The translations under genes were made by a program, and so were the position numbers. Below, in pieces: positions 15,854 through 19,890 of a stretch of 19,890 nt of DNA (position 1 is its first letter; each line of letters opens with the position of its first letter). Source of the stretch: an uncultured Leptolyngbya sp. (GTDB lineage Bacteria; Cyanobacteriota; Cyanobacteriia; Phormidesmidales; Phormidesmidaceae); assembly GCA_937899365.1 (NCBI GenBank), contig CALBPH010000002.1:1-19890 (forward strand), written 5' to 3'. A model generated the notes under the pieces. It was not told where the DNA came from. It searched no databases and worked only from the letters and a program-made list of their open reading frames with translations.

Positions 15854-15881
15854 CGTCCCCTTCGACTGCGCTCAGGGGACG
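15854..15881 (+). repeat. Hairpin repeat, copy 2 (shared 12-nt loop)
   Basis: The arms CGTCCCCT (15854-15861) and AGGGGACG (15874-15881) form eight perfect pairs around the same loop TCGACTGCGCTC. The outer stem sequence is unrelated to copy 1 yet fully complementary to itself. Similar short repeats are, from memory, widespread in bacterial genomes. It ends 31 bp before pntB. Confidence 0.7.
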
Positions 15882-15912
15882 CTGACAGACATTTCTCTAC
15901 AACTTTTATCCC

Positions 15913-17340
15913 ATGTCTAACAATCTTGTTTCGGTGGCCTATTTGGTCGCCATTGTTCTCTTTATTCTCAGTCTGGGTGGTTTATCCAACCAAGAAAGCG
16001 CCAAGCGCGGCAACGTCTACGGCATTGTCGGCATGATTATTGCCCTGGTGGCCACCGCATTTAGCGCCCAGGTAAGTGCCTATGGGCTTTTGGTAGTGGC
16101 CATTGTGCCCGCTGTCGCCATCGGTGGTTTGGTGGCTTCCCGTGTGGAAATGACCGAAATGCCTGAACTGGTGGCCATTCTCCACAGCTTTGTGGGTCTT
16201 GCCGCTGTGCTCGTGGGTTTAGCCAGCTACTTGGGCCCCGACCCCACACTCGTGGGTGCAGAGGAAACCATCCACAAGCTGGAAATCTACATCGGCATCT
16301 TCATTGGTGCCTTAACATTTACCGGTTCTGTAGTGGCCTTTGGTAAGCTGCGGGCGATTATCAGCAGCAAACCGCTGATGTTGCCAGCGCGTCACCTGCT
16401 CAATATTGGCCTCTTGGTCGGTACCGTCATCCTGGGTGTTCTGTTCATGGGTGCAGAAGGCACCACCGGCTTTAACTATGTCCTTGGCATGGTGGCCCTT
16501 TCCTCTGTGCTTGGCATCCACCTGGTCGCGGCCATCGGCGGTGCCGACATGCCCGTGGTGATTTCCATGCTCAACAGCTATTCTGGCTGGGCAGCAGCGG
16601 CAGCGGGTTTCATGCTTTCCAATGATCTGTTGATCGTGACCGGCGCACTGGTGGGCAGCAGCGGCGCTATCCTCAGCTTCATCATGTGCAAAGCCATGAA
16701 CCGCTCATTCTTTAGCGTCATCCTGGGTGGCTTTGGTCAGGGATCTGGCAAAGGTGGCAGCAGCAAGAGTGTTGAGGGCACCGTTAGTGAAACTGACGTT
16801 AACGGCACCATTGAACTGCTAGCCGATGCACAAAGTGTAATTATCACCCCTGGTTACGGGATGGCAGTGGCTCAGGCCCAGCATGCTGTTTCTGAGATTA
16901 CTAGCATTTTGACTAAGCGTGGCGTCAATGTGCGCTTTGGCATTCACCCCGTAGCAGGTCGTTTGCCGGGTCACATGAATGTCTTGATGGCCGAGGCAAA
17001 TGTGCCTTATGACATTGTGTTGGAGATGGATGAAATCAATGATGATTTTCCTGAAACTGATGTGGTATTGGTCATCGGTGCTAACGACACAGTGAACCCC
17101 AGCGCCATGGAAGATCCTGAGAGCCCAATTGCAGGCATGCCGGTGTTGGAAGTGTGGAAAGCACGCAACGTCATCGTCATGAAGCGTGGTATGTCCGCTG
17201 GCTATGCAGGTGTGGCAAATCCTTTGTTCTATAAGGACAACACTCAGATGCTGTTTGGTGATGCAAAAGCGAATACCAATGCAATTTTGGGTCGTTTACA
17301 AGAGTCTGCGACTGAGCAGCCCAAACTAGCAACCGCTTAA
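15913..17340 (+). CDS. pntB: NAD(P) transhydrogenase beta subunit
   Basis: PntB carries the remaining membrane helices (about 1-275) and the NADP(H)-binding domain III (about 295-460) of the proton-translocating transhydrogenase. The 475-residue product is intact and closely follows the E. coli sequence. H91 in MPELVAILHSFVGLAAV matches the proton-path histidine of E. coli PntB. The domain III nucleotide motif GYGMAVAQAQ (314-323), RFGIHPVAGRLPGHMNVL (341-358), EMDEINDDF and IGANDTVNP (388-396) are all present. Eight or more hydrophobic segments are visible. It is 108 bp downstream of the pntA remnant. With pntA broken it could not form a standard enzyme unless another alpha subunit exists. 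A strong hairpin terminator follows. Confidence 0.97.
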   Translation: MSNNLVSVAYLVAIVLFILSLGGLSNQESAKRGNVYGIVGMIIALVATAFSAQVSAYGLLVVAIVPAVAIGGLVASRVEMTEMPELVAILHSFVGLAAVLVGLASYLGPDPTLVGAEETIHKLEIYIGIFIGALTFTGSVVAFGKLRAIISSKPLMLPARHLLNIGLLVGTVILGVLFMGAEGTTGFNYVLGMVALSSVLGIHLVAAIGGADMPVVISMLNSYSGWAAAAAGFMLSNDLLIVTGALVGSSGAILSFIMCKAMNRSFFSVILGGFGQGSGKGGSSKSVEGTVSETDVNGTIELLADAQSVIITPGYGMAVAQAQHAVSEITSILTKRGVNVRFGIHPVAGRLPGHMNVLMAEANVPYDIVLEMDEINDDFPETDVVLVIGANDTVNPSAMEDPESPIAGMPVLEVWKARNVIVMKRGMSAGYAGVANPLFYKDNTQMLFGDAKANTNAILGRLQESATEQPKLATA

Positions 17341-17374
17341 AAACAAACAACTGTTCGACATTTAGGATATCTGA

Positions 17375-17429
17375 CAAAAGCTAAAGCGGTGAAATTAACT
17401 AGTAGTTAATTTCACCGCTTTAGCTTTTG
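17375..17429. terminator. Terminator hairpin after pntB
   Basis: The 26-nt left arm (17375-17400) and right arm (17404-17429) are perfect complements around a 3-nt AGT loop. The base of the stem is CAAAAGC/GCTTTTG, so the T-run is inside the stem and the structure could act in both directions. It is unusually long for a terminator and marks the boundary to the AT-rich region. Confidence 0.85.
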
Positions 17430-17597
17430 ATAAAATCTCGACAACAGGAGAAGTTCAAACGAACTACTCAAAATAATAAACCGGTCAAGAAACAAGAGTA
17501 AAAACAGACTTCTTGAAAAGAAATAGGCTAACATTTAGTAAACCACAAAATTATGTAGTACCTTCGTAAAAGCCATGCCCAAGAAGATTTTATAAAA

Positions 17598-17999
17598 ATG
17601 CATCAACTGAGCTTATCTGATTGGATAAATTTAGTAGCCATTGTCGTAACATTAATTGGAATTTTGATTGGAGCAATAGGTATATTCAAACAAGCTAGAG
17701 GTTTAGCAACAAAACAGTCTCAAAGGAATAAAGATAAGTTTTTCATAGATGCATGCATCTTAACGATATATACATGCTGTGCATTAGTAATTATATTAAG
17801 TTTTCTTGATTTCCCCCAGCTGACAATAATTATAGGTGTTCTACTTCAATTCTTAGTTATAACCTGGATGCGGAAAACTTTTGTTGATCAATTAAGGGAG
17901 TTAAATCAATTAAGAGAAAAATGTAAAGGTCAATATCCTAGGACAAATATTCCTAACACCCGAATCATATACCCGGATAGTTACGACAGTTCTTCCTGA
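17598..17999 (+). CDS. Three-pass membrane protein, unrecognised
   Basis: I recognise no family. The 133-residue product has three hydrophobic segments (about 10-30, 50-70 and 74-92) and a basic cytoplasmic-type loop (31-48, KQARG..KQSQRNKDK). The charged C-terminal tail begins with a heptad-like stretch (VDQLRELNQLREKCK, 96-110), possibly a short coiled coil. The tail end is Pro/Tyr/Ser rich. Codon use is AT-rich, unlike pntB upstream. It is preceded by about 170 bp of AT-rich DNA with no clear promoter and followed 105 bp later by another membrane peptide gene. A real gene is likely from the membrane pattern; its role is unknown. Confidence 0.6.
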   Translation: MHQLSLSDWINLVAIVVTLIGILIGAIGIFKQARGLATKQSQRNKDKFFIDACILTIYTCCALVIILSFLDFPQLTIIIGVLLQFLVITWMRKTFVDQLRELNQLREKCKGQYPRTNIPNTRIIYPDSYDSSS

Positions 18000-18104
18000 G
18001 AATTTATAGCGTTATTTTTCTGAAGATCTAAATGATCAAGCATCTCTAAGAAGGTCGAAGAAAGTTTTTAGTCAGCTCTAAGTCATATCTTTTTCTGTAA
18101 AAAC

Positions 18105-18311
18105 ATGGAATTTATATTGTATTTTTTTGCCATCATTATAGCAATCATACTAATGAGGCTATTTTCTAGATCTTCTCAGCGTAAGAGAGTCGCTTTTCAA
18201 CATCGGAGAAATATGTTTCCAAGAGGCTCTAACATAATTACGATAAGACAATCAGAGCATCACACAATATCTCGAAAGGATACTCTTACACCTAAAAGGT
18301 ATTACTCTTAG
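18105..18311 (+). CDS. Single-pass small membrane protein, unrecognised
   Basis: A 68-residue frame encodes one strongly hydrophobic N-terminal helix (about 3-20, ILYFFAIIIAIILMRLF). A basic hydrophilic tail (SRSSQRKRVAFQHRR and onward) follows, which by the positive-inside rule would lie in the cytoplasm. No ribosome binding site is obvious. The composition could also arise by chance in AT-rich DNA, so the call rests mainly on the clean helix-plus-basic-tail layout and same-strand position between two larger frames. Confidence 0.4.
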   Translation: MEFILYFFAIIIAIILMRLFSRSSQRKRVAFQHRRNMFPRGSNIITIRQSEHHTISRKDTLTPKRYYS

Positions 18312-18427
18312 ATTGACTGTCTCGAATGCACTTTCAAAAGGCAAAGCTACATTTATCTGAGTTCAATGCAATTAGAGGATTTCACTAGAAAGAATGATGC
18401 AAAAGACAATATGAGTTAAATACTATT

Positions 18428-19006
18428 ATGAGAAAAACTATTTTAGATGAGATTGCAGCCATCAGAAGTGATGCAGACTTGCGAACTGAAAATAATGGAG
18501 CAAGAAGAATTTTAGAGTTTCGAAATCTAGTTGACTATAGGAATAAACAATCAAATGTATCAACTATAGTTGCCATTGAGTCACATGAGTATGATGAAGA
18601 CTCTAGTAGTGTTATTTTTCAGACATTTATTGGTCATTTTCCTAATACCTTATTCTCACATCTAACGGTATCAATCCTAAATAATATTTACGGGCATAAA
18701 TTTCTTTTCCCACCAGATAGTTCTGCAGAGATAGGTATGTACTTTATCTCTCAAGTCCCTTTGAAGTATTTAAGGCCAATATTTGGGTTTGGGGTGAATG
18801 CAGAGAGATTGAATAGTCAAATAGAGTCAAACATCTCAACATGCGTCCTAGTACAAGAAATGCTGACTAACTTCTCAGATTCCTTAAATCATAAAGAGCA
18901 GAACTCATCAGTACTGATAAAAAAAGCTAGCGATTTTGTTGATAGTCAATTAAATTCCTTGAACTCTTTGAATTTAGATCCTCCTCTTATACTTCCGCCG
19001 ACTTGA
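18428..19006 (+). CDS. Hypothetical protein of 192 residues
   Basis: No family is recognised. The product looks soluble: there is no signal peptide or long membrane segment. The N-terminus is charged and probably helical (MRKTILDEIAAIRSDADLRT). The middle is mixed alpha/beta with aromatic stretches (VIFQTFIGHFPNTLFSHL, YFISQVPLKYLRPIFGFG). The C-terminal part is Asn/Ser/Leu-rich and ends LDPPLILPPT. The AT-rich base composition matches the two small membrane-protein genes before it, and all three point the same way. Its length and its reasonable mix of residues make it the most credible of the three as a real gene. Confidence 0.55.
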   Translation: MRKTILDEIAAIRSDADLRTENNGARRILEFRNLVDYRNKQSNVSTIVAIESHEYDEDSSSVIFQTFIGHFPNTLFSHLTVSILNNIYGHKFLFPPDSSAEIGMYFISQVPLKYLRPIFGFGVNAERLNSQIESNISTCVLVQEMLTNFSDSLNHKEQNSSVLIKKASDFVDSQLNSLNSLNLDPPLILPPT

Positions 19007-19123
19007 GAGGTCATCGAGCCTTGGTTGGTGTCCCAGAAACAGATCTAACTGATTTATTGAAAGGGGAAATATTTAATCAGAGCTTTCATTGATTTACCAG
19101 GTTGAATCTGGATAGGTTGCTCT

Positions 19124-19144
19124 ATGGACAGAAATTTTGTCCAT
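19124..19144. promoter_or_regulatory. Operator-like palindrome before the HTH gene
   Basis: ATGGACA (19124-19130) and TGTCCAT (19138-19144) are perfect 7-bp arms. The middle GAAATTT continues the symmetry (one G-T), so ten positions pair around a central A. It ends 46 bp before the HTH gene start, a normal place for autoregulation by an XRE-type repressor. Confidence 0.45.
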
Positions 19145-19190
19145 TCGAAGGGCTCGGCGAAGCGAAGCTGATGAATAGGAAAATCGAGCT

Positions 19191-19418
19191 ATGGGCAAAG
19201 CAGGTAGCGTTCTTAAGGAAGTTCTGGATGATTACGACATCAGCCAAACTCAGCTGGCAGGCAAGCTGAATATTGGCCGGTCCAATGTTTATCGCTGGGT
19301 CAATGAAGTGCGCGCCCCCAATAGCGAAACCGTAATTGACATTATTCGAGTCCTAAAAAAGCTCAATTCAGAAGTCGCTAGGATTTTTGTAGAAAAATAC
19401 GTTCTAGACGAACTTTGA
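19191..19418 (+). CDS. Small XRE-family HTH transcriptional regulator
   Basis: The 75-residue protein is little more than a Cro/C1-type helix-turn-helix. Helix 1 is KEVLDDYD; the HTH proper ISQTQLAGKLNIGRSNVYRW (17-36) has the recognition helix in SNVYRWVNE. The dimer-side helices carry SETVIDIIRVLKKLN (45-59). The C-terminus (60-75, VARIFVEKYVLDEL) is a short helix. It is a cytoplasmic DNA-binding protein. The gene lies 23 bp before the Uma2-type gene on the same strand, suggesting one transcript. The palindrome at 19124-19144 is a candidate binding site. An antitoxin-like role is possible but not shown. Confidence 0.8.
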   Translation: MGKAGSVLKEVLDDYDISQTQLAGKLNIGRSNVYRWVNEVRAPNSETVIDIIRVLKKLNSEVARIFVEKYVLDEL

Positions 19419-19441
19419 AAGACGAGTTCACTAAAATTAGA

Positions 19442-19890
19442 ATGTATTCCATTACTGGCATCAAACAACCTATGGTGCAGGCCCCTCAGCTAACCTTAAA
19501 AGACTTTCTAGCTTTGCCAGACGGGGACGTTGCCCACGAACTTGTTGACGGTAAGGCAGTTCCAAAATTGGCACCCAAGCGATTTCACTCTAAAACCCAG
19601 AAAGCCATTCTGCGATTGCTAGATGACTGGGCCGTAGATCAAGGAGAAGTTGGTCTGGAATGGTCAGTGACCCTGAAACGCAAAGGTCGTGACTGGTGCC
19701 CAGTGCCTGACATACTCTTCGTCGCATCAGACCGGCTACCAGCTGACTATAACGAAGATGGTCCATGCCCTGTGCCGCCCAATGTAGCCATCGAGATCAT
19801 TTCACCCGACCAAACTTTTGGGGCTATGGCCGAAAAAGCTTTTGATTATCTAGTAGTAGGAACTCTCAGCGTATGGATTGTTGATCCACG
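19442..19890 (+). CDS. Uma2-family endonuclease-like protein (DUF820), partial
   Basis: Uma2 proteins have a PD-(D/E)XK nuclease fold and occur in many copies in cyanobacteria; their targets are mostly unknown. The 149 visible codons include the family start LTLKDFLALPDGDVAHELVD (18-37), KLAPKRFHS, the PDILFV strand with its candidate catalytic Asp, and AIEIISPDQT with its candidate catalytic Glu. The closing stretch AEKAFDYLVVGTLSVWIVDP also fits; family members usually have K in YLxxG(V/I)xxYWIVDP. The reading frame runs off the right edge. An in-frame ATG at 19472 is an alternative start. Base composition returns to that of the main chromosome. Confidence 0.85.
   Translation, partial: MYSITGIKQPMVQAPQLTLKDFLALPDGDVAHELVDGKAVPKLAPKRFHSKTQKAILRLLDDWAVDQGEVGLEWSVTLKRKGRDWCPVPDILFVASDRLPADYNEDGPCPVPPNVAIEIISPDQTFGAMAEKAFDYLVVGTLSVWIVDP

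Noticed and set aside
19006..19092. Coding-like stretch reading LVGVPETDLTDLLKGEIFN in a frame offset from the 192-residue gene
   Set aside because: No start codon context and only about 28 codons long. It could be a gene remnant, but nothing supports a family.
19145..19173. Possible third copy of the short repeat found between pntA and pntB
   Set aside because: GGCTCGGCGAAGCGAAGC shares only general composition; it lacks the CTTCGACTGCGCTCAG core and complementary flanks.

Overview
The window is a stretch of cyanobacterial chromosome. The kaiA-kaiB-kaiC circadian clock cluster is diagnostic, and it is supported by a Ycf46-type AAA ATPase, a cytochrome c6 homologue, a DUF2808 protein and five copies of the cyanobacterial HIP1 octamer GCGATCGC (670-677, 942-949, 6097-6104, 7827-7834, 15721-15728). 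Nothing here fixes the genus.

Left part (1-5000): a solitary ABC-transporter ATPase on the minus strand, a tRNA-Arg(CCG) gene, then kaiA, kaiB and kaiC on the plus strand. KaiC keeps both P-loops, both catalytic Glu pairs and the S431/T432 phosphosites at the same numbering as the Synechococcus elongatus protein. kaiA seems to start at TTG. The kaiB-kaiC spacer is long (334 bp) and holds three separate inverted repeats.

Middle part (5000-7720): a membrane-anchored hypothetical protein (minus), a c6-type cytochrome and NAD kinase (plus), and a membrane-anchored SH3b protein (minus).

The region 7800-13754 is a minus-strand group. In transcription order it is DUF2808 secreted protein, rpmH, rnpA, bacterial PH-domain protein, yidC, jag/khpB, DUF177 (YceD-like) and Ycf46-like AAA ATPase. 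It joins ribosome and RNase P biogenesis to membrane protein insertion. rpmH is only 45 codons long.

The region 14504-17430 is the proton-translocating NAD(P) transhydrogenase locus of the E. coli-like fused-PntA type. pntA is disrupted: it lacks roughly 90-100 residues at the end of the NAD-binding domain and then changes frame a second time. pntB is intact and ends in a 26-bp perfect hairpin. Between them sit two hairpins with the same 12-nt loop but different, self-complementary stems.

Right end (17430-19890): an AT-rich stretch with three unrecognised genes (a three-pass membrane protein, a single-pass 68-residue peptide and a 192-residue soluble protein). After it come a small XRE-type HTH regulator with an operator-like 21-bp palindrome upstream and a Uma2-family nuclease cut by the window edge. 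The AT-rich stretch looks like accessory DNA; the rest looks like ordinary chromosome.
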